DNA from: Mycobacterium sp. MS1601 | GTDB taxonomy: Bacteria; Actinomycetota; Actinomycetes; Mycobacteriales; Mycobacteriaceae | NCBI RefSeq assembly: GCF_001984215.1 | Contig: NZ_CP019420.1 | Coordinates: forward strand, 992,001 to 1,056,000 | Length of the DNA: 64,000 nt | Direction: 5' to 3' | Shown: positions 19,151-29,075 of the stretch, in pieces | How positions within the stretch are numbered: the stretch's first letter is position 1 | Layout: each line of letters starts with the position of its first letter | Made by a program: the position numbers and the translations under genes | Notes under the pieces: model-generated | Databases searched by the model: none | What the model was told of the DNA's origin: nothing | What the model saw: the letters and a program-made list of their open reading frames with translations, nothing else

Positions 19151-20125
19151 CTAGGGTGAATACGTTCCGACAAGCGGCTCCAACCACTGGACTTGACGTT
19201 CTAAGCCCTCGGCTATCGCAACGCTCGGCTCCCACTTCATAGAGTTCTTGGCTTGTTCAAATGAACCACCTGTACGGAAGACGTCGCCAGCAACCTTTTC
19301 ACTACGCTCAACTTCAATTGGTTTTCCAATGATCTGCTCGATTGTCCCCAAAACGTCGTTTACTGATACACTTCCGCCGCCCGAGACGTTGTAGACAGAT
19401 CCGGGCGAGACCGCTGCTGCTGAAGCCGCAGCCATGTTCGCCCTCACAACGTCATCGACGAATGTGAAATCTCTGATTTGTTCGCCAGTGCCGAAGAGTT
19501 GGATTGGACGACCCAAAAGAGCCCTCGTGATGAAGCGGGTGAAAGCCATGTCGGGCCGTTGACGCGGCCCGAACACGGTGAAATAGCGAAGTGAAACTGT
19601 GGGGACGCCAAAGTTGCGGGCGTAGAGACCCATCAGATGCTCCGCCGCAAGCTTAGTTACTCCATACGGACTCAGCGGATGAGGAGTGTCGGTTTCCAAA
19701 GTCGGAAACCGCTCCGCGTCTCCATACACCGACGACGACGATGCGTAAACAAAGCGTTTTAGAGAGGTCGAGCGGCGCGCCGCCTCAAGCAGCCTTTGAG
19801 ACGCAAGGATATTGTCATGGGTGTAGGCGTCGAAAGAGTTCCCCCACGACGGACGAACACCGGGCTGTCCGGCTTGGTGGAAGATCACCTCGGTGCCGTC
19901 CAATAGCTCATCCAGATCCAGCCCTACGATGTCCTCTTCGACTATCGTTACACCCGAATCCCGGAGAGACTCGACATTTGCTGACTTTATTTCACGAGGG
20001 TAATAGTCGGTGAACCGATCGATCCCGACTATCTCAATTGAAGGATCAGATGCTAGTAGCTTCTCGGCGAGCGTGCTACCGATAAAGCCAGCAATACCCG
20101 TAACCACTACCCGTCTTGAAGTCAC
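19151..20125 (-). CDS. NAD-dependent sugar-nucleotide epimerase (extended SDR)
   Basis: Interconverts UDP-sugars, most likely UDP-glucose/galactose or UDP-glucuronate/galacturonate. The 324-residue protein starts VVVTGIAGFIGSTLAEKLL (the G-x-x-G-x-x-G NAD site). It has the catalytic YASSSSVYGD serine region and YGVTK (Tyr-x3-Lys), then LRYFTVFGPRQRPDMAF and a DFTFVDDVVRA substrate loop. The GPRQRPDMAF segment is typical of UDP-glucuronate 4-epimerase-like enzymes, which would use the product of the dehydrogenase at 1178-2506. Substrate choice is inferred, not proven. It is the last gene of the minus-strand group following the GT2 gene. Confidence 0.88.
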   Translation of the reverse strand: MTSRRVVVTGIAGFIGSTLAEKLLASDPSIEIVGIDRFTDYYPREIKSANVESLRDSGVTIVEEDIVGLDLDELLDGTEVIFHQAGQPGVRPSWGNSFDAYTHDNILASQRLLEAARRSTSLKRFVYASSSSVYGDAERFPTLETDTPHPLSPYGVTKLAAEHLMGLYARNFGVPTVSLRYFTVFGPRQRPDMAFTRFITRALLGRPIQLFGTGEQIRDFTFVDDVVRANMAAASAAAVSPGSVYNVSGGGSVSVNDVLGTIEQIIGKPIEVERSEKVAGDVFRTGGSFEQAKNSMKWEPSVAIAEGLERQVQWLEPLVGTYSP

Positions 20126-20380
20126 TGACTTCCCCCGTTCATTCTGAAACTTTTCGAGTTAAAGCCTACCCCGGAGGCTCCTTCGGGACACTCCAGCGAC
20201 ATCAAACACCTGAAGGCACAGGCACATAGATGCCGTCCGAACTTATCTAGACACACCTTGGCCTCGCCACTTCCTTGAGGCCGGAGGCGACGTGAGCAGT
20301 ACGCCATGGCTGTTTGGGCAACCATTCGTCCGGGCGGATCGAGCGAAGTGACTGACACAGTGACTCGCCTGTCGGTCGGC

Positions 20381-21157
20381 TCATCTCGATTTGCGTAGGT
20401 ACGTGCGCTTCCAAACCGCTAAGACCGCATAGCGCACGAAACAATAGCAGCTGAACCACAACGGTAACTTCTCAACTTCGCGGTAGAGCGACCAAACACC
20501 GCGGGCTGCCATGATCTTGTTGCTGGACAACGAGCTAGTTGTACGCCTATATTGACCCAACACCTCCGTCATGCCGTGGTTTACATGTCCCGCTTTTAGT
20601 ATCTGCAACCACGTAGCTGCGTCTTGACGCCTCTTGATGGCGGGCATCCGAAGAAGTTCTTTGTCGACGATCTCAGTGTCGACCATTATTCCGACAGTCT
20701 GCAATAGATTGGTTGTCAAAAAGTCCGTGTAGTTCGCCTTAGGTAACATTCGGATCTTTTTATTAAGCGGAACGCCTTGATTATCGATCACCTCATACGA
20801 GGTGCATGTGAATCCATAGCCGTTCGTCGACATAAACTCGACCTGACGCTCCAACTTCTCCGGAAACCAAATATCGTCTGAGTCGAGATACGCAATGAAC
20901 CTGCCGCGAGCGTTCTCCACAGCGCGATTCCGCGCGGGCCCAGCACCTAGGTTCTCGCGCTGATTGATGAGGCGAATTCGCTGGTCAGATTGCGCCAACT
21001 GCTTGACTAGCTCGCAAGTCCCATCAGTAGACCTGTCGTCGACTATAACCATCTCCCAGTCGCCCATGGACTGAGCTTGAACGGACTGAATGGTTGCCTT
21101 TATGTACGTTTCGCTATTGTAAGTAGGCGTGATCACTGTCACTGTTGGGGCAGACAT
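20381..21157 (-). CDS. Glycosyltransferase family 2 (GT-A fold)
   Basis: Transfers a nucleotide-activated sugar to the growing repeat unit. The 258-residue protein begins VTVITPTYNSETYIKATIQS, then has MVIVDDRSTDGT, NLGAGPARNRAVENARG and AYLDSDDIWFPEKLERQ (the metal-binding D-x-D region), all classic GT2 motifs. The C-terminus ends in a short hydrophobic, basic tail (WFSCYCFVRYAVLAVW, then KRTYLRKSR) that probably attaches it to the inner membrane. It lies 255 bp upstream of the epimerase on the same strand. Confidence 0.9.
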   Translation of the reverse strand: MSAPTVTVITPTYNSETYIKATIQSVQAQSMGDWEMVIVDDRSTDGTCELVKQLAQSDQRIRLINQRENLGAGPARNRAVENARGRFIAYLDSDDIWFPEKLERQVEFMSTNGYGFTCTSYEVIDNQGVPLNKKIRMLPKANYTDFLTTNLLQTVGIMVDTEIVDKELLRMPAIKRRQDAATWLQILKAGHVNHGMTEVLGQYRRTTSSLSSNKIMAARGVWSLYREVEKLPLWFSCYCFVRYAVLAVWKRTYLRKSR

Positions 21158-21591
21158 GCGGGTCCCTTACATAGGTGAACAACTTGGCGAGGCCTCATAC
21201 CGTTAATCCCGTTGCCCAGGAAGCGTCAGTAGACGACGATGGAAACCGCGGCAGGCGACGAGATATAGCTAGACGCTGCAAAATAGCAGCTACCTGTGGC
21301 CCTATGTCCGCCCAGCTAGTTGTCGACGACCGACACCGACAAGCCAATTCTCTGTTGCCACCCACCGGTCTAGATAACCCCTCCACGACGTGAATTAAGA
21401 TTCTAGGTTGAATGCTGAAGGATCAGATTTCGACATCGCTGGTTTGAGTACCCAAGCTTTTCATTGCCGATGAGTACTCCACAATTATCAAGAACACGTT
21501 GGAACCGACACCACGGGAGAAACCTTGTCAACAAGCGGCTGTACCGGTACGCGAGCCTCTCCAGGCGCTGTTGGTTCCGACAGCCGGAATG
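21158..21591. other. Right-hand boundary region of the polysaccharide island
   Basis: About 430 bases without a convincing gene. It holds the upstream region of the GT2 gene and the 3' flank of the DUF4012 gene. Base composition is still mixed here and rises to the mycobacterial norm further right, so the island edge may be close. Confidence 0.35.
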
Positions 21592-23343
21592 TCAATTCGC
21601 CCGACTTTCCGGGGGTATTGCCACCTGAACCTCGAAGCTAGGGTGGCCCAGTTCTGTTGATCTGTAGACCTGTATGGGCTGACCATTCGACAGTGCAGAA
21701 ATGAGTTTGGCGTCTGTCGTTGCTAGAAGACGCACGGAGGTGAGCATGGTGCCTCGCGGGATGTTAAGCGCCACGTCGGGCAGGAATCCCAACTTGCCGG
21801 CAACGTAGTCGGGCAATTCCGGGTCGCCTAACGTATTTGCCAATCTGATTGTGACCGTTGAGTTGCGTGCATCGCCATCGCACCCATCGGCCACGTATTC
21901 AATACTGCGGGTTAGATAATAGTCGAGTTTGTTTCCACCCAGGTTATTAACAACGACTTCTGCATATGGGGCGGGATCCTGGGGGATCGCGTTCGCGAGA
22001 GGAGTTTGTTCAAGAAGTTCTTGTTCTTCTGGTACCGAACTCCAAACTGCGATCCTGCGCTCGCCGACCGACTTGCCTAAAGCATCAAGTAGCTTACCCG
22101 GCGACTCTATGTCGCCGGTGATCTTCTTTACAACCTCAGTTGCAATGTCCTGTAAGTATTCCTTGCGGGCAAGTTGATCGTCTGGAAACCGGACATACGC
22201 ACTTGATTCAGTCAACTCAACTACATTGTCCTCTGTAATGACTTCACCGTCGGGTAAAGTCACAGATCCCACCGCGCCGAGAATGTAACTCAACGCAACA
22301 GGATCAAGGGCTATAACGCCATCAACGTCCGCCCCCGACTGCTGCGCCCACATGGACCTCCAGATCTGGGCCGCATACGGAAAATGACTACTCTGGTTAC
22401 TGTTTCGATAGTCAGTCGTCGGGTTTGTAAAGCCGTAGTTTTCAGCGAACTCAGGTCCGAGGTCCAGTGGTTGAAAGGGACCGTCAAGATCGATATTTGG
22501 CCCCAAAGTATCGACGGTCGGCTCACCATCTACGAATCTGAGAATACCGAACCCACCGAGAAGACCACCGGTGCCGCGGGCTTCGGCGTTGGTCTGGAAA
22601 CCCATGAAATAGCTACGCGGTCCATCGGCGCCCATCAGTGAAGGCGCTAGTTTGGCAGCAATCGCAGTATTGTCGAGAAGCTGTGCGATATCGGCGGTCT
22701 GCTGCTGCAATTGCGTGCGCGCTTCGCCCAGGACGGAGATATACCCAGGCTCGGGGATCGCCTTGGCCTTGTCATTGAGTCGAGTCGCGTCGGCGGACAA
22801 CGTACTCAGCTTGGGCTCTTCATCTTTCAGCGCCACAACGTCCAGGCGACCACCGGCCAGAAGTTGATCGGGCGCAAGCACCGAACCCACTTCGGCCGAG
22901 GGCTTCAGCACATCGCTGGCCAGGCCCAACACCACATCGGAAATCTGTTGGCCAGTGTCGAAAGGGCTTCCCAGCCAAGGAACGGCTGCGGCGATGTGCC
23001 ACGGTAAGGAATGGGTCGCGTCGCGAGCGGCTTGCGCATGCGACTGTGCCTCTTCGGCAAGGCGCGTGGCGTCGTCGGCATTGCCTTGCAGCAGAGCATC
23101 TTTCGCCTGCTGCGCGCTGGTGCGCGCCTGTTCGAGGCTGGACTTCGCAGAGAAGGCGCCTACCGCCAGCCATACTCCGAGTCCGACCATCACGACCAAG
23201 ATGACGAGTCCCGACCAGGCAAGGCGACGCGTCGTCAGAAATCCCGGTAACCGTCGTGAGCGTTCGTTGTCGTCATCCGCGATCAGATCGGGATCATCGT
23301 CGTCCGGGAGCTCCCCATTCGGACGACGAGAAAAGATACTCAA
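21592..23343 (-). CDS. DUF4012 membrane-anchored protein
   Basis: The 583-residue protein has an acidic cytoplasmic head, one membrane helix near residues 42-66 (LVILVVMVGLGVWLAVGAFS), an Ala-rich coiled segment to about residue 115, and a large outer domain. The outer domain carries the DUF4012 signature: SYFMGFQTNAEARGTGGLLG, then DVDGVIALDPVALSYILGAVG. Proteins of this family commonly sit in actinobacterial exopolysaccharide loci, and their biochemical role is not established. The tripartite layout (cytoplasmic, coiled coil, outer) would suit an assembly or length-control role, but that is a guess. Confidence 0.82.
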   Translation of the reverse strand: MSIFSRRPNGELPDDDDPDLIADDDNERSRRLPGFLTTRRLAWSGLVILVVMVGLGVWLAVGAFSAKSSLEQARTSAQQAKDALLQGNADDATRLAEEAQSHAQAARDATHSLPWHIAAAVPWLGSPFDTGQQISDVVLGLASDVLKPSAEVGSVLAPDQLLAGGRLDVVALKDEEPKLSTLSADATRLNDKAKAIPEPGYISVLGEARTQLQQQTADIAQLLDNTAIAAKLAPSLMGADGPRSYFMGFQTNAEARGTGGLLGGFGILRFVDGEPTVDTLGPNIDLDGPFQPLDLGPEFAENYGFTNPTTDYRNSNQSSHFPYAAQIWRSMWAQQSGADVDGVIALDPVALSYILGAVGSVTLPDGEVITEDNVVELTESSAYVRFPDDQLARKEYLQDIATEVVKKITGDIESPGKLLDALGKSVGERRIAVWSSVPEEQELLEQTPLANAIPQDPAPYAEVVVNNLGGNKLDYYLTRSIEYVADGCDGDARNSTVTIRLANTLGDPELPDYVAGKLGFLPDVALNIPRGTMLTSVRLLATTDAKLISALSNGQPIQVYRSTELGHPSFEVQVAIPPESRAN

Positions 23344-23489
23344 GTCAATGAATCCCCGTGATTAGGTGTGCACTACGCGCCACGGCGCTGTCCACAACGG
23401 CTGTAAAACCCAATACGGCGCGACCCGTCCGAAGACGAGTCGCGCCGCTTGAGACTAACAGCAGACCAAGGTCGCGTGCGGGCGAAGAA

Positions 23490-23891
23490 CTAGCCGACGC
23501 TGCTGGTCGAGGTTCCGTACGGGCCAACGCGGAAGATCTTGGCGAACTCGTTGAGGGCCTGCGACGCCAGGCCGACGAAGAACTCACTGGCAGAGTAGAA
23601 CCAGCCGGCGATGGGCTGCACGATGTTGGTGAAGATGAACTCGAACGGGTTGAAGTCGGCGATGGCTCCATCGAAGTCGACACCGGCGTTGAGGCCGCCA
23701 CCGACCACCAGCGGCACGCTGCTGAGGTCGACGACACTGCCGATGGTCTGAGCAACGGGAGCGTACATCGGGCTCGGGGTAGCTTCGGCGATAGCCGGAG
23801 TCAGAGTGGCAGCCCCCACCAGCGCCACGGCGGCAGTGCCGACCTTGACCTTCGTGGTGACCGAGTTCAACCTAGTGGCAATGGTGGACAT
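23490..23891 (-). CDS. Small secreted mycobacterial protein
   Basis: The 133-residue protein has a clear Sec signal peptide: basic start, VGTAAVALVGAATLTPAIA, then a cleavage site near EATPSP. The mature part of about 98 residues contains DLSSVPLVVGGGLNAGVDFD and several aromatic residues, with no cysteine and no known domain. A purine-rich ribosome site lies upstream of the ATG (23891). It stands alone with a long upstream region (23892-24507), so it probably has its own regulated promoter. The export signal is clear; the function is unknown. Confidence 0.75.
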   Translation of the reverse strand: MSTIATRLNSVTTKVKVGTAAVALVGAATLTPAIAEATPSPMYAPVAQTIGSVVDLSSVPLVVGGGLNAGVDFDGAIADFNPFEFIFTNIVQPIAGWFYSASEFFVGLASQALNEFAKIFRVGPYGTSTSSVG

Positions 23892-24507
23892 TGTCCCCCT
23901 TTTCTTGTTTTTCCTGAGTGGTTCTTGAGATTGCTGTAAGCATCGCAGACCCCGCAGAGGTCGTCAACACGAACCGCAGCTCACAGCGTGTCCGGCAGGT
24001 TAAATCTGGGGTCACAAACGCCTCTGTTTACGTTCGCTAACGAATCCCGCACCCAGAAATGGGACTTCAGCAAAGGCTTGTACAAGTGTCAAACTCCTCA
24101 AGACGCCAACATCTGGAGTCTCGAATTGAGCCCGCAGAGCGCGGTGGCAGTAGAGCAAACCGTCCCGCATCAGGTGGCACTCATGGAGATACTGACGAGA
24201 CGGCTTCTGCTGGAGGCGCTGTGCAGCCCGCTTGAGCCTTCACACGTTGTCAAAGCTGCAGCAACGCTGACACGTGTCAGCAGACTGTCGGCAGATCAGG
24301 GGCCCGAATATCATTCAGGCGGCAAGATCTTTTTCTTCACTGGGCAAGTAGTCGCGGACGGTGCATTGAAATGCTGGATGGCTCCGCATCTGGCCTCCGT
24401 GCGACCAGCGCTGGGTAGCGCCACCGTCACAGACCGCTCTCAACGTGATCGCATTTCCGCCGCACAACGGTACGTTGAGCGCGGCAATCACCACTCCCCC
24501 GCGTACA
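23892..24507. other. Long divergent upstream region, no credible gene
   Basis: About 615 bases between the small secreted protein (minus) and the Cys/His miniprotein (plus). An open frame from 23988 has no start signal, no domain and no codon pattern like its neighbours. The segment probably holds promoters for both flanking genes. No terminator or riboswitch could be recognised. Confidence 0.4.
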
Positions 24508-24663
24508 GTGACGTCCGTGCGAGGGGATGCTTGCGTGTGCGAACACATGCGCTCGAGTCATGAGCATTACCGACGCGGAACCGAGTGTGCGCTGTGCGAC
24601 TGCCCTCGCTTCCGTCGACAGACCGCCCTCCGACAGCTTTTGCGCAAGCTGACCGGCCAATGA
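24508..24663 (+). CDS. Cys/His-rich miniprotein, probable zinc-binding
   Basis: A 51-residue frame from a GTG at 24508 contains CVCEHMRSSHEHYRRGTECA followed by LCDCPRF. That gives four or five cysteines and three histidines spaced like a small zinc knuckle (C-x-C-x2-H ... C-x2-C-x-C), then a basic tail. I recall similar short proteins in other mycobacteria with the same H-E-H-x-RRGT-x-C core, which supports a real gene. The frame is open from 24445, so a longer start is possible; no good ribosome site is visible at any candidate, so leaderless expression is possible. Function unknown. Confidence 0.6.
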   Translation: MTSVRGDACVCEHMRSSHEHYRRGTECALCDCPRFRRQTALRQLLRKLTGQ

Positions 24664-24738
24664 CCGGCAATCCATAACTTGCGGCCAGCCAGGTCCCCGC
24701 GCCGCTGTTAGCCTGACGCCCAGTCGACAAAGCACCTG

Positions 24739-25752
24739 GTGGAGGGCGGCCGTCGTTTGAGGCGCAGATCCCGAGTTCTATCGACCATTCTGGTGGTCGC
24801 GGGGCTAACCCTGATGGTAGGTGTGCTGGTCGTTCGCCACCGTCCAATCACCAATCTTGTCGAGCTGGTGGTCGCTGTCGGCGCGCCCTTCCTGTCCTTG
24901 ACCGCCGGCGCGTTCCTCCTGGTAATCACCGTGGTCACACGCCGGAGTGTGTTGGCGCTGATGGCGGTCTGCGTGCTTGTCGTGCCACTGTGGGCTCAGG
25001 CCTCGTGGTACTACGTCCCGCGGCCCGTCGACGTCGGTCAGCATGTCGAAATCCGCGTGTTCTCCTCAAATCTGCGCCTCGGCCGCGCCGAAGCCCCGGC
25101 ATTCGTCGCTCTCGTGAAGGAACACGCCGATGTGGTGACCGTCTCCGAGCTGACACCGGCGGCCATCGAGCGCTTCACGGACGCTGGGATAGGCGAGCAT
25201 TTCCCGTATTCCTTGCTGGCACCGTCTGGCGGCGCCGGTGGAATAGGGCTCTGGAGTCGGTACCCTGTCACAGCAGTGGACTCGGGCAACCCTCGCGACT
25301 ACACCATGGCTGCCGCTCGTGTGCAGATCCCCAAAGTTCAGACCGCGCCGCTGATCGCGAGCCTGCACGTAACGTCTCCGGTAGCTTCTCGTCGAGACAC
25401 CGTGGCGCAATGGCAAATTGGCGTCAGTGCCGTAAAAGCTGCCCTGAGTGCGTTTGCTCTGACTGCAGGCTCCGGTGCCGTCATCGTGGCCGGCGACTTC
25501 AACAGCACCCCGGATATGCGCCAGTTCCGTGACCTCGCCACCAACGGCTACCGCGACGCAGTAGAGCAGACCGGTGCAGGCTTCGCGCCGACATTTCCTT
25601 CCCGCACATGGCATCCCCCACTGCTGACCATCGATCACATCCTGACGCGCAACGCCGCTGCGTCGTCGATCAGGACGGTCTACATCCCCGGGTCCGATCA
25701 CCGGGCGCTACTGGGCACCATCAGCATCCCGGTCAATCCTCCGGCACTCTAG
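24739..25752 (+). CDS. Membrane-anchored endonuclease/exonuclease/phosphatase-family protein
   Basis: The 337-residue protein has three membrane helices in the first 95 residues, then an outer EEP-fold catalytic domain. Motifs seen are FSSNLRLGRAEA (N of the active site), SELTPAA (metal-binding Glu), GLWSRYPV, LHVTSP, VAGDFNSTPDMRQF (the GDFN motif) and a final GSDHRALLG (the SDH motif with catalytic His). All the core EEP residues are present, so hydrolysis of a phosphodiester is expected outside the membrane. The substrate is unknown. A shared terminator separates it from the convergent rplA gene. Confidence 0.85.
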   Translation: MEGGRRLRRRSRVLSTILVVAGLTLMVGVLVVRHRPITNLVELVVAVGAPFLSLTAGAFLLVITVVTRRSVLALMAVCVLVVPLWAQASWYYVPRPVDVGQHVEIRVFSSNLRLGRAEAPAFVALVKEHADVVTVSELTPAAIERFTDAGIGEHFPYSLLAPSGGAGGIGLWSRYPVTAVDSGNPRDYTMAAARVQIPKVQTAPLIASLHVTSPVASRRDTVAQWQIGVSAVKAALSAFALTAGSGAVIVAGDFNSTPDMRQFRDLATNGYRDAVEQTGAGFAPTFPSRTWHPPLLTIDHILTRNAAASSIRTVYIPGSDHRALLGTISIPVNPPAL

Positions 25753-25761
25753 AAACGACGA

Positions 25762-25792
25762 AACCCCCTCGGCACCAAGCGCTTCGGGGGTT
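25762..25792. terminator. Bidirectional hairpin between EEP-family gene and rplA
   Basis: AACCCCC (25762-25768) pairs with GGGGGTT (25786-25792) across a 17-base loop between two convergent genes. The stem is modest and the flanking T-run is weak, so its efficiency is uncertain. Confidence 0.5.
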
Positions 25793-25814
25793 CCGTTGAC
25801 GAAATGGGTTCTTA

Positions 25815-26525
25815 CTACGCCTCTTCGGTGAAGTTCCGCGTCACCTGCGGGTCCACCGGGATGCCCGGGCCCGTGGTGGTGGAAACGGTGACCTTCTTCA
25901 GGTAGCGCCCCTTCGAAGACGACGGCTTGGCACGCAGGACCTCATCCAGCGCGGCGCCATAGTTCTCAGCCAGCTTCTTCTCGTCGAAGGATGCCTTGCC
26001 GATAACGAAGTGCAGGTTGGCCTGCTTGTCGACGCGGAAGTTGATCTTGCCGCCCTTGATGTCCTGCACAGCCTTTGCCACATCAGCGGTCACGGTGCCG
26101 GTCTTGGGGTTGGGCATCAGGCCACGCGGACCGAGCACGCGGGCAATACGGCCCACCTTCGCCATCTGGTCGGGAGTGGCGATCGCAGCGTCGAAGTCCA
26201 GGAATCCGCCCTGAATCTTCTCGATCAGGTCGTCACTGCCCACCACGTCGGCGCCGGCGGCGATGGCCGCTTCGGCCTTGTCGCCCACGGCGAACACGGC
26301 GACGCGGGCGGTCTTGCCGGTGCCGTTGGGCAGGTTCACGGTGCCACGCACCATCTGATCGGCCTTGCGGGGATCCACACCGAGGCGGATCGCGACCTCG
26401 ACGGTGGCGTCCTGCTTCTTCGACGACGTTTCCTTGGCCAGCTTCGCCGCTTCCAGCGGCGTGTAGAGCTTGGTCTTGTCGACCTTCTCAGCGGCTTCGC
26501 GGTATGCCTTGCTTGTCTTGCTCAT
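25815..26525 (-). CDS. rplA: 50S ribosomal protein L1
   Basis: Binds 23S rRNA at the L1 stalk, where deacylated tRNA leaves the ribosome, and can act as a translational repressor of its own operon. The 236-residue length matches mycobacterial L1. Typical segments are [54 protein letters not shown] and [12 protein letters not shown]. It follows rplK by 71 bp on the minus strand, the universal rplK-rplA order. Confidence 0.98.
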   Translation of the reverse strand: MSKTSKAYREAAEKVDKTKLYTPLEAAKLAKETSSKKQDATVEVAIRLGVDPRKADQMVRGTVNLPNGTGKTARVAVFAVGDKAEAAIAAGADVVGSDDLIEKIQGGFLDFDAAIATPDQMAKVGRIARVLGPRGLMPNPKTGTVTADVAKAVQDIKGGKINFRVDKQANLHFVIGKASFDEKKLAENYGAALDEVLRAKPSSSKGRYLKKVTVSTTTGPGIPVDPQVTRNFTEEA

Positions 26526-26596
26526 TGATGTCTCCAGTTCAGAGTGTGTGGTTCACGGGCCGATGCCAGCCCTCCCACAGTTCGGGGTGGTGCTGA

Positions 26597-27025
26597 CTAC
26601 TCGACCGTGATGCCCATCGACCGAGCAGTGCCGGCGATGATCTTGGCAGCGGCGTCGATGTCGTTGGCGTTGAGATCTTCCTTCTTGGTCTCAGCGATCT
26701 CGCGGACCTGATCCCAGGTGACCTTGGCGACCTTGGTCTTGTGCGGCTCACCGGAACCCTTGGGCACACCGGCAGCCTTGAGCAGCAGTCGGGCGGCAGG
26801 CGGGGTCTTCAGCGCGAACGTGAAGGTGCGGTCTTCATAGACCGTGATCTCCACGGGAATGACGTTGCCACGCTGCGACTCGGTCGCGGCGTTGTACGCC
26901 TTGCAGAATTCCATGATGTTGACGCCGTGCTGACCGAGTGCAGGACCAACCGGCGGGGCGGGGTTGGCCTGCCCGGCCTGGATCTGCAGCTTGATCAGCC
27001 CGGTGACCTTCTTCTTCGGGGGCAT
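26597..27025 (-). CDS. rplK: 50S ribosomal protein L11
   Basis: Part of the GTPase-associated centre, contacting 23S rRNA near the elongation-factor site; thiostrepton-type antibiotics act here. The 142-residue protein begins [20 protein letters not shown] and has [16 protein letters not shown], the proline-rich linker, then a C-terminal RNA-binding domain ending [11 protein letters not shown]. It lies 25 bp after nusG on the minus strand. Confidence 0.98.
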   Translation of the reverse strand: MPPKKKVTGLIKLQIQAGQANPAPPVGPALGQHGVNIMEFCKAYNAATESQRGNVIPVEITVYEDRTFTFALKTPPAARLLLKAAGVPKGSGEPHKTKVAKVTWDQVREIAETKKEDLNANDIDAAAKIIAGTARSMGITVE

Positions 27026-27050
27026 GCTGGGTGTTCCTTTTCTTTCTGTC

Positions 27051-27836
<786 letters not shown>

Positions 27837-27867
27837 TCAGCGGTTCATCGTCGGTGACGGTGCTGCC

Positions 27868-28311
27868 TTAGCCGAATACCAGGGAGATGAGCCTGGCCAG
27901 GCCCAGATCCACTCCGCTGATCAACGCCACCATGAAGGCCAGGAACACCAACACCACGGAGGTGTAGGTGACCATCTGTTTGCGGTTGGGCCAGATGACC
28001 TTGCGCAGCTCGGCGATGACCTGCTTCAGGTAGTTGATGACGTAGAGGAACGGATTGCGGGACGGGCCGCTGCGATCCTTGGCCACCTTCGCCTTCGGCG
28101 CTTTGCCTGAACCGTTCGTACTGGCGTCGGTCTCGACGTCGGTCGACGGCTCGGCATCATCCGTTCCGCCGGCCAGTGCCCGCTGACGCGAACGCTTACC
28201 GGTAGGGCGCTGCGGTGTCACAGTGCCCGTGGCCAAGGACCTACCTTGATCACCGGTGTTCTGGTCGGTGGTGCCGTCGGTTGCGTCGGCGTTGTCGCGC
28301 TCGTCGCTCAC
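27868..28311 (-). CDS. secE: Preprotein translocase subunit SecE
   Basis: Essential small subunit that clamps SecY in the Sec translocon. The 147-residue protein has a long polar N-terminal region of about 85 residues (Thr-, Asp- and Lys-rich). The conserved amphipathic helix follows (YLKQVIAELRKVIWPNRKQM), then one membrane helix (VVLVFLAFMVALISGVDLGL). The WPNRKQM segment is diagnostic. It is followed by nusG after 55 bp and preceded by tRNA-Trp, the usual order. Confidence 0.97.
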   Translation of the reverse strand: MSDERDNADATDGTTDQNTGDQGRSLATGTVTPQRPTGKRSRQRALAGGTDDAEPSTDVETDASTNGSGKAPKAKVAKDRSGPSRNPFLYVINYLKQVIAELRKVIWPNRKQMVTYTSVVLVFLAFMVALISGVDLGLARLISLVFG

Positions 28312-28354
28312 CGCATGCTCCTTCGTGGTCCACCATCTCGAATATTCAGTTGAG

Positions 28355-28427
<73 letters not shown>

Positions 28428-28567
28428 TCAGAAGCCAATGACGCCGACTCCATCAGGTTGGCCCCCACATAACTCGCGCGCCCCCCGATCGGTCAAACCG
28501 CCGGACAGCGCGCTTGTTCATGGGAGAACCCCAAGGTCCGAGTGTACATCGGGGTAATGGCTATCTA

Positions 28568-29071
28568 CTAATCCGCTACTCGGGTCACCTGACCAGTAGC
28601 GATGTCGAATTTGATCTTCGCCGACTCCTCGCCCTGCTGGCCCATCAATGTGGTGAAGGCCTCCAGGAGAATCTCCCCGTGTTCGTCGGTCAATATGTTC
28701 CGGGTGACGACGATATCGGCACCGAACCGTTCGGTCACCGACACCACTTCCATGACCGGAAAGAGCTTGTCGCCGACCTTGATCGGCTTGCGGTACAAGA
28801 ACTGCTGATCCACCTGGACGATCTGCATGGTCTCGAAACCGGTGTCGACATCGCGGAAGAATTGCTGTTGCACCAGGAGCGCGACGGTGGAGACAAAGGT
28901 CAGCGGTGCCAGGAGGTTGTCGTAGCCCAGCTCGGCGGCGGCGGTCTCGTCGTGGAACGCCGGGTCGTCGTTCTTGACCGCCCTGGCAAATTCGCGCACT
29001 TTTTCCCGGCCAACCGTGAAATGGTCCGGGTACTTGTAGACCATCCCCAGGATGTTGGTTTTGATTGCCAT
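28568..29071 (-). CDS. hadC: (3R)-hydroxyacyl-ACP dehydratase subunit HadC
   Basis: Partner of HadB in the HadBC dehydratase, which removes water from long 3-hydroxyacyl-AcpM during mycolic acid elongation by FAS-II. The 167-residue protein begins MAIKTNILGMVYKYPDHFTV and shares the hot-dog fold with HadA (NDDPAFHDETAAAELGYDNL, APLTFVSTVALL, VDQQFLYRKPIKVGDKL). Like HadA it lacks the catalytic Asp-His pair, which HadB supplies. The ATG at 29071 is chosen by family alignment; the frame is open further upstream. It follows hadB by four bases. Confidence 0.97.
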   Translation of the reverse strand: MAIKTNILGMVYKYPDHFTVGREKVREFARAVKNDDPAFHDETAAAELGYDNLLAPLTFVSTVALLVQQQFFRDVDTGFETMQIVQVDQQFLYRKPIKVGDKLFPVMEVVSVTERFGADIVVTRNILTDEHGEILLEAFTTLMGQQGEESAKIKFDIATGQVTRVAD

Positions 29072-29075
29072 GAGG

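Noticed and set aside
23988..24563. 191-residue plus-strand frame upstream of the EEP-fold gene
   Set aside because: No ribosome site, domain or coding-like composition; it overlaps the better-supported Cys/His miniprotein in another frame.
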